DNA of 37,471 nt, from positions 1 to 37,471 of the forward strand of contig NZ_JAANIH010000002.1 of NCBI RefSeq assembly GCF_014529705.1. Reading direction: 5' to 3'. This DNA is from Bradyrhizobium campsiandrae. GTDB lineage: Bacteria; Pseudomonadota; Alphaproteobacteria; Rhizobiales; Xanthobacteraceae. The number at the start of each line of letters is the position of its first letter. Position 1 is the first letter of the stretch. Below, in pieces: positions 24,856-32,863 of this stretch. A program made the position numbers and the translations under genes. Under the pieces are notes generated by a model, which had not been told where the DNA came from, did not search any database, and saw only the letters and a list, made by a program, of their open reading frames with translations.

Positions 24856-26231
24856 AGCAGAACATTCTCGTCGTGTCGGAAGCGCTCGGCGAGCCCAACC
24901 ACAAGCGCGGCATCTTCCATTTCACTCGCGAGTTGATGCGTTCGATCGCTGCGGAAGGCCATGAGCTCACGCTCCTGGTCGAGACCGGCAGGCGTTATCG
25001 CAAGCTGCGCCGGCGCGAGCGGCGTACAAAGCTGTTCCCGACGGAGGCGCGCAACATTGAGCTGCTCGCGCTCTATCGTTTTCTCGACGAGATCAACATG
25101 GCCGAGCCGCCGGCTCGCAACGGCCTGCGTCGCACGCTCGACTGGCTCCGCCACAAGGTCACCATGTCTGTGTCGTCGGACTATGTCGCCTGCTTCCTGC
25201 GCGCGATCTGCATGCGTGGACTGCATGCGCGGCTGATCGAGAACAAGACCGCGGCGCTGGAGTACATCCCGCCGGACCTGCGCCACCTCGAACTGTTCCA
25301 TGACTTCCAGCTCGAGCCCGGATTTTACACTTATCAGGACTCCTCGGCCCTCCTGATGCTGCCGCCACCGCGGATCGACGCGCGTGACTATGACGTCATC
25401 GTCGTGGACACCCCGACGCGGGTGGCGATCAGGCGCAGGCCCGACGCCAAGGTGATCTGCGTCGTGCACGATCTGCTGCCGCTCACCGATCTCAAGCTCA
25501 GTGACGTCGCAACGCGGCTCTTCCTGTCGCGGCTGCTCACCAGCCTGAAGCAAGCCGACGAGCTCGCCTTCGTTTCAAAGCACAGCATGATGCGGTTCAG
25601 GGAGTTGCTTCCCCAATTTGCACACCTGCCGGCGCGGGTCGTATATCCCCGCACCCGGTTCGACGCCCCGGATGTCCTGCACCTGCCAGCCCCATCGGGG
25701 CGTTCGGGGCGGCCGAACTTCGTGATCATCGTGTCGAACGAACCGCGCAAGAACGTCGCGGCCGTCGTTCGCGCTTTTCGCAACATCCCGCAGGCCGATC
25801 TCGTGGTGATCGGCTATGCCGGACAAATCAATCGGATGCGCGATATCCCGAAGAACGTGCGCTTCGCCGGTTATGTCGACGAGCAGGAGAAGGCCGCGCT
25901 GATCGCGGAGGCACACGGACTGATCATGCCGAGCCTGGCCGAGGGGTTTGGCATTCCGATCATCGAAGCCCTCGCCGCCAATACGCCCGTGCTGTGCTCG
26001 GACATCGCCGTGTTCCGCGAGGTCGCCGGCGAGCTCGCCAATTATTTCGATCCTTTCGCACCCGACTCGATCGTCGCCTCCGTCACGCAAGTGCTGGCGC
26101 GACAGGAGGAATACCGCGGCAAAATCCGAGCCCGCCGGTCCGAACTTTCGGAGCGCTTCGGCTACCAAACCCAGGCCCGCGATTTCCTCGGGCGGATCGC
26201 ACCACCGGAACGTCTGGTCGCAGCGCAATAG
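24852..26231 (+). CDS. GT4-type glycosyltransferase
   Basis: This 459-residue GT-B fold enzyme shows the N-terminal VVSEALGEPNHKRGIFHFTREL with the acceptor-side loop, IVSNEPRKNVAAVVRAF starting the second domain, and the nucleotide-sugar site PSLAEGFGIPIIEALAANTPVLCSD with the E-x7-E spacing. The central part (about 60-190) is unusually long and variable. The start at 24852 overlaps the ATPase stop (ATGA). No membrane helix is seen, so it is probably cytoplasmic or peripheral. It likely adds sugars to the same glycan as the fusion protein; donor and linkage are unknown. Confidence 0.88.
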   Translation: MKQNILVVSEALGEPNHKRGIFHFTRELMRSIAAEGHELTLLVETGRRYRKLRRRERRTKLFPTEARNIELLALYRFLDEINMAEPPARNGLRRTLDWLRHKVTMSVSSDYVACFLRAICMRGLHARLIENKTAALEYIPPDLRHLELFHDFQLEPGFYTYQDSSALLMLPPPRIDARDYDVIVVDTPTRVAIRRRPDAKVICVVHDLLPLTDLKLSDVATRLFLSRLLTSLKQADELAFVSKHSMMRFRELLPQFAHLPARVVYPRTRFDAPDVLHLPAPSGRSGRPNFVIIVSNEPRKNVAAVVRAFRNIPQADLVVIGYAGQINRMRDIPKNVRFAGYVDEQEKAALIAEAHGLIMPSLAEGFGIPIIEALAANTPVLCSDIAVFREVAGELANYFDPFAPDSIVASVTQVLARQEEYRGKIRARRSELSERFGYQTQARDFLGRIAPPERLVAAQ

Positions 26232-26242
26232 GCTACACGAGC

Positions 26243-27502
26243 ATGACAACGGAATCCCTTGCGTGCGCAGGTGCCGCCGCCGCTCCGGCGAGACAAGGTT
26301 CGGCCATCCTCATGCGGGCCACCGATATGCTCGCTGTACTGATCGCAGCATCACTGCCATGGTCAACCACGGCAACCTCGATCTTCGTCGGGCTCTGGCT
26401 GTTCGCGGTAACGCCGACCATCGACTGGCGGGACTATGCGCGCCGCCTCGCGCAGCCCGCTTACGCGCTACCCTTCGTCCTGTTGCTGCTCGCGGTTCTG
26501 GGTACGCTCTGGTCGGAGGGCGATTGGGGCGACCGGCTGCATGCGGTCAAGCCGGTCACAAAGCTCGTGCTGATTCCGCCGCTGCTTTATCATTTCAGCC
26601 GATCGGAACGCGGCTACCAGGTTTGTCTCGCCTTTCTCGTCTCCTGCGCGCTGCTTGCGGTGTTCTCATGGATCGTGTTGCTCCATCCTGATCTCAAGCT
26701 GACCGCAACGGCGTCATCGGGCGTTCCCGTCAAGAACTACATCGACCAGAGCCAGGAGTTCACGCTGTGCGCCTTCGCGCTCGCATTGCCTGCGCTCCGC
26801 TTCTGGCGCGGCGGGAGCACCATCGCGACGGGGGCTTGCGTGGCGCTGATCCTGCTGTTCATGGCCAACATGGTGTTCGTCGCCTCCGCCCGCACGGCGC
26901 TGGTCTGCATCGCGGTCCTGCTGGCGCTGTTTGCGTGGCGGCACCTGCGCCGGCGCGCAGCGCTGCCGTTGCTCGCGGGCGTCATCGCCGCAAGCGCACT
27001 GGCCTGGACGACGTCGCCCTATCTGCGCCAGCGCATCACCGATATCGCCGTCGAATATCAGCACGGGCGCGAGGACATCAGCCACGCCTCGACCGCACAG
27101 CGCCTGACCTATTGGCGCAAGGCGGCCGGAGCCTTCGTCGAGGCGCCGCTGTTTGGCCACGGTACCGGATCGATCAAACGGCAGTTCGAGCGCGCCGCCT
27201 CCCATGAGAGCAGCCTCGACGCCGAGATCGTCAGCAATCCTCACAACCAGACCTTGCATGTCGCGGTGCAATGGGGACTGTTGGGCGTCGTCCTGCTCTA
27301 CGCCCTGTGGAGCGCCCACCTTCGCCTGTTCATGGGGGATGGTCTTGCCGCCTGGATCGGGCTCATCGTCGTCGTACAGAACGTCGCGAGCTCGCTCCTG
27401 AACTCCCATCTCACCGATTTCCACGAGGGCTGGATCTATGTGCTCGGCGTAGGCGTGGCCGGCGGCATGGTTCAGAAAATCAAGGCCAGCCCAGACTATT
27501 GA
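26243..27502 (+). CDS. O-antigen ligase / Wzy_C family membrane protein (WaaL-like)
   Basis: This 419-residue polytopic membrane protein has about 10-11 hydrophobic segments. The large loop toward the C-terminus (about residues 265-345) holds the family pattern QRLTYWRKAAGAFVEAPLFGHG and PHNQTLHVAVQWGLLGV, including the conserved His. Such ligases move a finished glycan from its lipid carrier to lipid A-core or to another acceptor on the periplasmic side. As the operon's last gene, 11 bp after the GT, it would attach the exported glycan. Its stop codon overlaps the convergent binding-protein gene by 7 bp. The start at 26243 is chosen; a longer frame runs back into the GT gene. Confidence 0.87.
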   Translation: MTTESLACAGAAAAPARQGSAILMRATDMLAVLIAASLPWSTTATSIFVGLWLFAVTPTIDWRDYARRLAQPAYALPFVLLLLAVLGTLWSEGDWGDRLHAVKPVTKLVLIPPLLYHFSRSERGYQVCLAFLVSCALLAVFSWIVLLHPDLKLTATASSGVPVKNYIDQSQEFTLCAFALALPALRFWRGGSTIATGACVALILLFMANMVFVASARTALVCIAVLLALFAWRHLRRRAALPLLAGVIAASALAWTTSPYLRQRITDIAVEYQHGREDISHASTAQRLTYWRKAAGAFVEAPLFGHGTGSIKRQFERAASHESSLDAEIVSNPHNQTLHVAVQWGLLGVVLLYALWSAHLRLFMGDGLAAWIGLIVVVQNVASSLLNSHLTDFHEGWIYVLGVGVAGGMVQKIKASPDY

Positions 27503-28731
27503 CTGCGCTCATGGCCGACCTCGCCGGTGATGATTTCGCCGAACAGCTCCCACACCTGCCCGTTGAAGCGCATCAGCTGCATCTGCTCGATCGGAAAATA
27601 GTCGTCCGGTGACGTGTTGACCATGATGCCTGGAAGCATCAGGTCAGTGTGGAAATTCTTCAGGTTGGCGGCCTGCTTCATGACGTTGTCGCGCGTGAGG
27701 TCGTCGCCGCACTGCTTCAAGACCTGCGCCATCGCCTCGGCCTGCACATAGCCATAGAGGTTGTTGGCGTTGGTCTTGTCGCCTTCGGGATAATACTTGT
27801 CCATGAAGGCGCGCCAGGCGATCACCGCCGGATCCTTGTCCCAGGTCGGATCGGTCGGATCCTTCAGGTAGGCGGTCGAAATGATATCCTTGGCATAGTC
27901 GAGCCCGGCCGGCTTGAGCACCGAGGCGATCGACGTTGCGGTGTTGGCCAGGAAGAATTTCGGTTTCCAGCCGAGCTCGCCCACTTTGCGGATCGCCTGC
28001 GCTGAACCCTTTGGCGCGGCCCACGAGAAGAAGATGTCGGCGCCGGAATCATGCAGCGCCACGATCTGCGAGTCGATCGAGGGATCGCTGACCTCGTAGG
28101 ATTTGTCGGCGATGATCATGCTGGCCTTGTCGCCGAGCCCGTCCTTCAGGCCCTTGAACTGATCCTTGCCGGCATCGTCGTTCTGCCAAAACACCGCGAT
28201 TTTGCTGTTTGGGAAATTGTCGAGGATGTATTTTGCGTAGATTCGCCCTTCGCTCTGATAGTTGGGCTGGAATCCCATGGTCCAGGGAAAGTTCTTGGGG
28301 TCGCCGAACTTGGTGCCGCCGGAGGCGACGAACAGCTGCGGCACCTTCTTGGCGTTCATGTATTTCATGATCGCCGAATTCGAGGGCGTGCCGAGCGCCT
28401 GGAAGATCAGCAGCACCTCGTCGCTCTCGACCAGCTTGCGCGCCTGCTCCATTGCCTTCGGCGGCGAATAGGCGTCGTCATAGCTGACGAAATTGATCTT
28501 GCGGCCGTTGATGCCGCCCCGATCGTTGATCATCCTGAAGAACGCCGCCTCGGTCCTGCCGATCACGCCATAGGACGACGCAGGCCCGCTATAGGGCATG
28601 ATGTTGCCGATCTTGATTTCGGTGTCGCTGGCGCCGGGGTCGTATCTTTTCTGCGCCGAAGCCGGTGTCGTGACGAGCACGCCGGCAGCAAGCATGGCGA
28701 GGGCAGCAAGGCTTCTGCGACGACCCGGCAT
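27496..28731 (-). CDS. ABC transporter substrate-binding protein (branched-chain amino acid type)
   Basis: This 411-residue periplasmic protein has a signal peptide (MPGRRRSLAALAMLAAGVLVTTPASA, cleaved after ASA). The mature protein follows the Peripla_BP_6 / LivJ pattern: IKIGNIMPYSGPASSYG, FRMINDRGGINGRKI, then GTPSNSAIMKYMNAKKVPQLF and FPWTMGFQPNYQSEG. Members bind amino acids, urea, aromatic acids and other small molecules; the ligand cannot be called. GGGGAGA lies before the ATG. No permease or ATPase gene is near, so it is an orphan component. Confidence 0.93.
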   Translation of the reverse strand: MPGRRRSLAALAMLAAGVLVTTPASAQKRYDPGASDTEIKIGNIMPYSGPASSYGVIGRTEAAFFRMINDRGGINGRKINFVSYDDAYSPPKAMEQARKLVESDEVLLIFQALGTPSNSAIMKYMNAKKVPQLFVASGGTKFGDPKNFPWTMGFQPNYQSEGRIYAKYILDNFPNSKIAVFWQNDDAGKDQFKGLKDGLGDKASMIIADKSYEVSDPSIDSQIVALHDSGADIFFSWAAPKGSAQAIRKVGELGWKPKFFLANTATSIASVLKPAGLDYAKDIISTAYLKDPTDPTWDKDPAVIAWRAFMDKYYPEGDKTNANNLYGYVQAEAMAQVLKQCGDDLTRDNVMKQAANLKNFHTDLMLPGIMVNTSPDDYFPIEQMQLMRFNGQVWELFGEIITGEVGHERSQ

Positions 28732-28840
28732 TGGTCTCTCCCCTATGTTTTGTCGTCTTGTTTTGAGGAGAGTGTCGCGCGGCGGCTGGCCGCTGGCAAG
28801 CGGCAGGATTTTCCGCGAAGTGAAACGACGGCTTTGGAAC

Positions 28841-29752
28841 TTAGACGACGCGCTGCAGCATTCTCAGAGCTCGTCCGTCGATCACGATCAACGCGCTCCC
28901 AATGACGAACGCGCCGGCGATCTCACGCAAGGAGATCGGCTCACCCAGCACTAGCCATCCCAGAAGGATCGCAGTCACGGGAATGAGCAGCGTCACCAGC
29001 ATGACATTCGTTGCGCCTGATCTCCGTACGATCTGAAAGAACACGATGTAGGCGAGCGCAGTCGAGAGCGTGGCAAGGCCAAGCACTGCAAGCCAGGTCG
29101 TCAGGCCGGGCATCGGCAGCCGCCATGGCTGCTCCACCACGCCGGCGACACTCGCCATCATCACCATCGACGCCATCAGCTGGAATGCCGCCGTGCCGAG
29201 CGGGGCTGAGTCCTTCAGCAGCTTGCGCGCGGCAAGCGCCGCAAAGCCATAGCTCAGCGCACCGCCTAGGCAGAGCAGGATGCCGATCCCCTGCCCCGTC
29301 CGCGCCTCGATCCCCCATACGCGCAGGATGATCACGCCGGCAAGGCCAAGCGCGACGCCGGTCACACGCCGCATCTGCAACGCCTCTTCGCCCACTGCTG
29401 CCATCACCATCACCGTGAACAGCGGCGTGGTCGCATTGAGGATCGATGCCAGTCCGCTCGGAATGAAGATCTGGCCGATCACGATCAGCGAGAACGGAAT
29501 GACGTTATTGAGCAGCCCGATCGCGAGGAACGGCTTCCAGCCGGCAACGCCCTTGGGAAAGCTGATCCCCTGCATACGAAGCAGCGGCAGCAGCATGGCG
29601 GCACCAAGCGCGACACGCAGGAACACCAGCGTCAACGGCGGCAACTCGCGGAGCGCTGCGCTGTTGAAGAAGAACGAACCACCCCAGAGGACCGAGAGCA
29701 TTGCGAGCAGCGACCAGTCTCGCGCATCGATCCGGTTGTCATTCACAGACAT
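28841..29752 (-). CDS. EamA/DMT family transporter (second of pair)
   Basis: This 303-residue inner-membrane protein has ten hydrophobic segments in two EamA repeats. The repeat starts are LSVLWGGSFFFNSAALRELPP and the second-half LCLGGALSYGFAALAARKLL; a conserved block is LLIPVTAILLGWLVLGEPISLREIAG. The ATG at 29752 has a strong GAGGGA site. A GTG at 29833 overlaps the stop of the upstream gene (GTGA) and would add 27 residues, but the extension looks non-native. It follows a second EamA gene, so the two may act together or be redundant. The substrate is unknown. Confidence 0.9.
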   Translation of the reverse strand: MSVNDNRIDARDWSLLAMLSVLWGGSFFFNSAALRELPPLTLVFLRVALGAAMLLPLLRMQGISFPKGVAGWKPFLAIGLLNNVIPFSLIVIGQIFIPSGLASILNATTPLFTVMVMAAVGEEALQMRRVTGVALGLAGVIILRVWGIEARTGQGIGILLCLGGALSYGFAALAARKLLKDSAPLGTAAFQLMASMVMMASVAGVVEQPWRLPMPGLTTWLAVLGLATLSTALAYIVFFQIVRRSGATNVMLVTLLIPVTAILLGWLVLGEPISLREIAGAFVIGSALIVIDGRALRMLQRVV

Positions 29753-29829
29753 AGATTTTCCCTCAGCCGAGCCCGCTCGCCTAGGACGGCGCGGCTGAGC
29801 TGGCCACCCGATCTCCGACAAGGCGCCAC

Positions 29830-30705
29830 TCACGTGGACCGGCGCATACGGGCGTCCGCCGCGATATCGGCCACGACCGCCCCGATCACCAGCACTCCGC
29901 CGACCAGCGCATGCGTCGCCGGCACCTCGCCAAATCCCACCCAGATCCAGAACGCCATCAGCGGCGTCTCCAGCGTCGCGATCAGCGAGGCTTGGCCTGA
30001 CGGCAACAGACGCGAGCCGAGCATGTAGAAGGTCAGGCCGAGCGCAACCTGGAGGCAGCCGAACAGCGCGAGGATCGCCAGGTTATGGCCGCCGACATGG
30101 GCGATGTCATGGGCGAGCGGCAGGCTGACGAGGCTGCCAATGAAGTTCGAGAGTGCTGCCGCCGCCACCATCGACGTCTCCCTGTGACGCCGAACCACGA
30201 CCGTCATGGCCGAGATCGCTGATACCATCAGGCAGCTCAGCGCCACACCGCTGATATCGGCGCCGGCCCTGATGCCGCCCACGGTGATGACCACGCCGGT
30301 AAACGCGACGAGGCTCGCGATCAAGGTGCGCCATGACGCAGCTTCACCGAGCCACAGCCATGCCAGCGCCGCCGCAACGAACGGCTGCGTTGCGATCAGC
30401 ACCGCGACATTCATCACCTTGGTCATCTGCAGCGCGGGGATGAACGAGATCATGCCGATGGCGGACAATGATGCGACGAGCAGGCCGCCGCGTCCAGGCA
30501 CCAGCAATTGCCGCAGCGCGCCCGGCCCTTGCATCAGTACGAGAAGCACCGAGATCAGGCTGCCGCCGAACAGGCCGCGCCAGAACAGGATGGTCCAGGG
30601 ATCGAACGGCAGCAGCCGTGTGAAGAACGGCGCCGTGCTCCAGGCAATCGCGGCGGCCGCAACCAGGGCAATGCCGAGACCGCGGTCCGATCGAGGCTGC
30701 CCCAT
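29830..30705 (-). CDS. EamA/DMT family transporter (first of pair)
   Basis: This 291-residue membrane protein has ten hydrophobic segments in two EamA domains. It begins LVAAAAIAWSTAPFFTRLLPFDPWTILFWRGLFGG and shows ALAWLWLGEAASW in the first half and TLETPLMAFWIWVGFGEVPATHALVGG in the second. It resembles metabolite or amino-acid exporters of the family. The neighbours on both sides are on the same strand: a dehydrogenase ending 29 bp before it and a second EamA gene after it. Sequence similarity to the second is only at family level, so this is not a recent duplication. Confidence 0.9.
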   Translation of the reverse strand: MGQPRSDRGLGIALVAAAAIAWSTAPFFTRLLPFDPWTILFWRGLFGGSLISVLLVLMQGPGALRQLLVPGRGGLLVASLSAIGMISFIPALQMTKVMNVAVLIATQPFVAAALAWLWLGEAASWRTLIASLVAFTGVVITVGGIRAGADISGVALSCLMVSAISAMTVVVRRHRETSMVAAAALSNFIGSLVSLPLAHDIAHVGGHNLAILALFGCLQVALGLTFYMLGSRLLPSGQASLIATLETPLMAFWIWVGFGEVPATHALVGGVLVIGAVVADIAADARMRRST

Positions 30706-30734
30706 GTCAAAATTCCAATGAGGTTGAATTCCGA

Positions 30735-31616
30735 TTACGACGGCTTCTTCGGCCGTGACACCAGCTCGATCATCCTGCCTTCGTCGTCGTCAGGCATCGC
30801 GGCCCGCGCCTGCGCGTAAGCATCGACGGCGGCGCGGGCAACGAGCGGCTTGTCGGCCAAAAGGCTCTCCGCGAGCTTCACGGCATAGGCGGCATCCTTG
30901 TGCCGGAGCGCTGCCGTAAACGTCGCGCCGCCGAAGTCGCGGGCGACCATGCGCTTAGAGTGACGCGCGACTTGAGGGCTCGCCGCGACGCCAGCCTGGA
31001 TCGACTCCAGCACCAGCGTCATGTCGAGCCCGGCCTGCTCGGCGATCGCAAGCCCCTCGGCGAGGCCGGCAATCTGGATCGCGCCCATGAGATTGTTGAT
31101 GAGCTTGTAGACCGTGCCGGAGCCGACCGCACCGAAATGCCTGATGGTCGCGCCGATCGGCTCGAGATAGGGTCGCGCGCGCTCGAGATCGGCGCTATCT
31201 GCGCCAACCAACAGCGTGAGCTTTCCGGCCGCCGCCGCGTCAGGCAATCCCGTCACGGGACAATCGATGTAGATCAGCCCGCGCGCGTTGAGCTCGCGGC
31301 CCATCTCGCGGGCGTGGTCATGGGAAACGGTGGAGCACTCGATCGCGATGGTGCCTGATTTCATCGCCTTGGCCGCGCCCTCGGGCCCGAGCCACACCGA
31401 GTGCGAGGCCTCGTCATCGGCGACCATGGTCACGACGGCGTCGGCATCGATCGCGGCATCCTCGGGCGAGGTCGCCCATGTCGCGCCGCGCGCGATCAAG
31501 TCTTCAGCCTTGGCCTGGGTGCGGTTCCACAGCGTCACCGTGAAGCCGGCATCGAGGTAGCGGCCGGCCATGCCATGGCCCATCCGCCCCAATCCGATGA
31601 AGGCGACGCGGGCCAT
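30735..31616 (-). CDS. NAD(P)-dependent beta-hydroxyacid dehydrogenase
   Basis: This 293-residue enzyme is of the 3-hydroxyisobutyrate / tartronate-semialdehyde reductase family. The N-terminal Rossmann motif is VAFIGLGRMGHGMA. The substrate block IDCPVTGLPDAAAAGKLTLLVG follows, then GSGTVYKLINNLMGA with the catalytic Lys and the Asn four residues on. The usual SGG in the substrate loop is TGL here. The start at 31616 lies 1 bp after the prfB stop codon, so it is in the same transcription unit. The substrate is unknown. Confidence 0.92.
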   Translation of the reverse strand: MARVAFIGLGRMGHGMAGRYLDAGFTVTLWNRTQAKAEDLIARGATWATSPEDAAIDADAVVTMVADDEASHSVWLGPEGAAKAMKSGTIAIECSTVSHDHAREMGRELNARGLIYIDCPVTGLPDAAAAGKLTLLVGADSADLERARPYLEPIGATIRHFGAVGSGTVYKLINNLMGAIQIAGLAEGLAIAEQAGLDMTLVLESIQAGVAASPQVARHSKRMVARDFGGATFTAALRHKDAAYAVKLAESLLADKPLVARAAVDAYAQARAAMPDDDEGRMIELVSRPKKPS

Positions 31617-31617
31617 G

Positions 31618-32749
31618 CTAGTCCACGTCCTCGATGTCGCCACTGGTGGTGCCGAAAGCACGCTGCGCCAGGGTCGCGGCCATGAAGTCGTCGAGCTCGC
31701 CGTTGAGCACACCTGATGTGTCCGAGGTCTGCACGCCCGTGCGCAGATCCTTCACCATCTGGTAGGGCTGCAGCACGTAGGAGCGGATCTGGTGGCCCCA
31801 GCCGATGTCGGTCTTGGCAGCCTGGTCGGCGGCCGCCTTCTCCTCGCGCTTCTTCAGTTCGATCTCGTAGAGGCGCGCGCGTAGCATGTCCCAAGCCTGC
31901 GCCCGGTTCTTGTGCTGGGAGCGGCCGGCCTGGCAGACCACGGCAACGCCGGTCGGAATGTGGGTCAGGCGGACCGCGGATTCGGTCTTGTTGACGTGCT
32001 GGCCGCCGGCGCCGCCCGACCGCATCGTGTCGGTGCGGACGTCGGATTCCTTGATGTCGATCTTGATGCTGTCGTCGATGACGGGAAACACCTGCACGCT
32101 CGAGAACGAGGTGTGCCGCCGCGCATTGGAATCGAACGGCGAGATGCGCACGAGCCGGTGCACGCCAGCTTCGGTCTTCAGCCAGCCATAGGCATTGTGG
32201 CCCGAGACCTGGATGGTCGCCGACTTGATGCCGGCCTCTTCACCCTCGGATTCTTCCAGAAACTCGACCTTGAAGCCGTGATTTTCGGCCCAGCGCGTGT
32301 ACATGCGCAGCAGCATCTGCGCCCAGTCCTGGCTCTCGGTGCCGCCGGCGCCGGCATGGACTTCGAGATAGGAATCGAAGCGGTCCGCTTCGCCCGACAG
32401 CAGCGCCTCAAGCTCGCGGCGCGCCACCTCCTTCTTGAGGTTCTTGAGCGCGGCCTCAGCCTCGGCCACGACACCGGCATCGCCCTCGGCTTCGCCGAGC
32501 TCGATCATGCCGATATCGTCTTCGAGCTCCTGCTCGACCTTGCCGATGCCCGAGAGCGAATCCTCCAGCGAGGTTCGTTCCTGCATCAGCTTCTGGGCCT
32601 TCTGGGGATCGTTCCAGAGATTGGGATCTTCTGCGAGCTTGTTCAGCTCAGCGAGGCGTGCCGTCGATTTCTCGACGTCAAAGATGCCTCCTCAGCAGCC
32701 CGACTGACTGCTTGATCTCTTCTACCAACCGTTCGATTTCGGCGCGCAT
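31618..32749 (-). CDS. prfB: Peptide chain release factor 2 (programmed +1 frameshift)
   Basis: RF2 ends translation at UGA and UAA. The gene is in two frames: 23 codons from ATG 32749 ([23 protein letters not shown]), an in-frame TGA, then a +1 shift into GAC and 353 more codons to TAG at 31618, in total 376 residues. The stop-recognition motif SPF is at 203-205 and the catalytic GGQ at 248-250 in [18 protein letters not shown], close to their positions in E. coli RF2. The downstream gene starts 1 bp after the stop. Upstream lies mrcA on the same strand. An annotation that ignores the shift would begin at Met 32586 and lose 54 residues. Confidence 0.97.
32677..32692 (-). promoter_or_regulatory. 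prfB autoregulatory frameshift site
   Basis: The minus strand reads AGGAGGCATCTTTGAC: an internal Shine-Dalgarno (32687-32692), the slippery CTT (32681-32683), the in-frame TGA (32678-32680) and C. This is the classical RF2 layout, where low RF2 lets the ribosome slip +1. Confidence 0.96.
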
Positions 32750-32797
32750 GTCGTTCTCTGATGTCGCGGAGTTGGGGCCGCGGGGAATTGAGATGGG

Positions 32798-32826
32798 GAT
32801 GTAACGGCGGCGGCTGCAAAGCGCAA
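32798..32826 (-). promoter_or_regulatory. Possible prfB promoter
   Basis: On the minus strand there is TTGCGC (32821-32826), a 17-bp spacer and TACATC (32798-32803). Both hexamers are imperfect. prfB may also be read through from mrcA. Confidence 0.3.
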
Positions 32827-32863
32827 CCGCCGGCCGAGACAAACGTCTGTCTTGTCCCAGGCC

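Noticed and set aside
29752..29833. GTG start at 29833 for the second EamA gene
   Set aside because: It would overlap the upstream stop (GTGA), but the added 27 residues look non-native and ATG 29752 has a strong GAGGGA site.
32678..32680. In-frame TGA in prfB as a mutation
   Set aside because: It sits in the exact RF2 frameshift context with an upstream AGGAGG.
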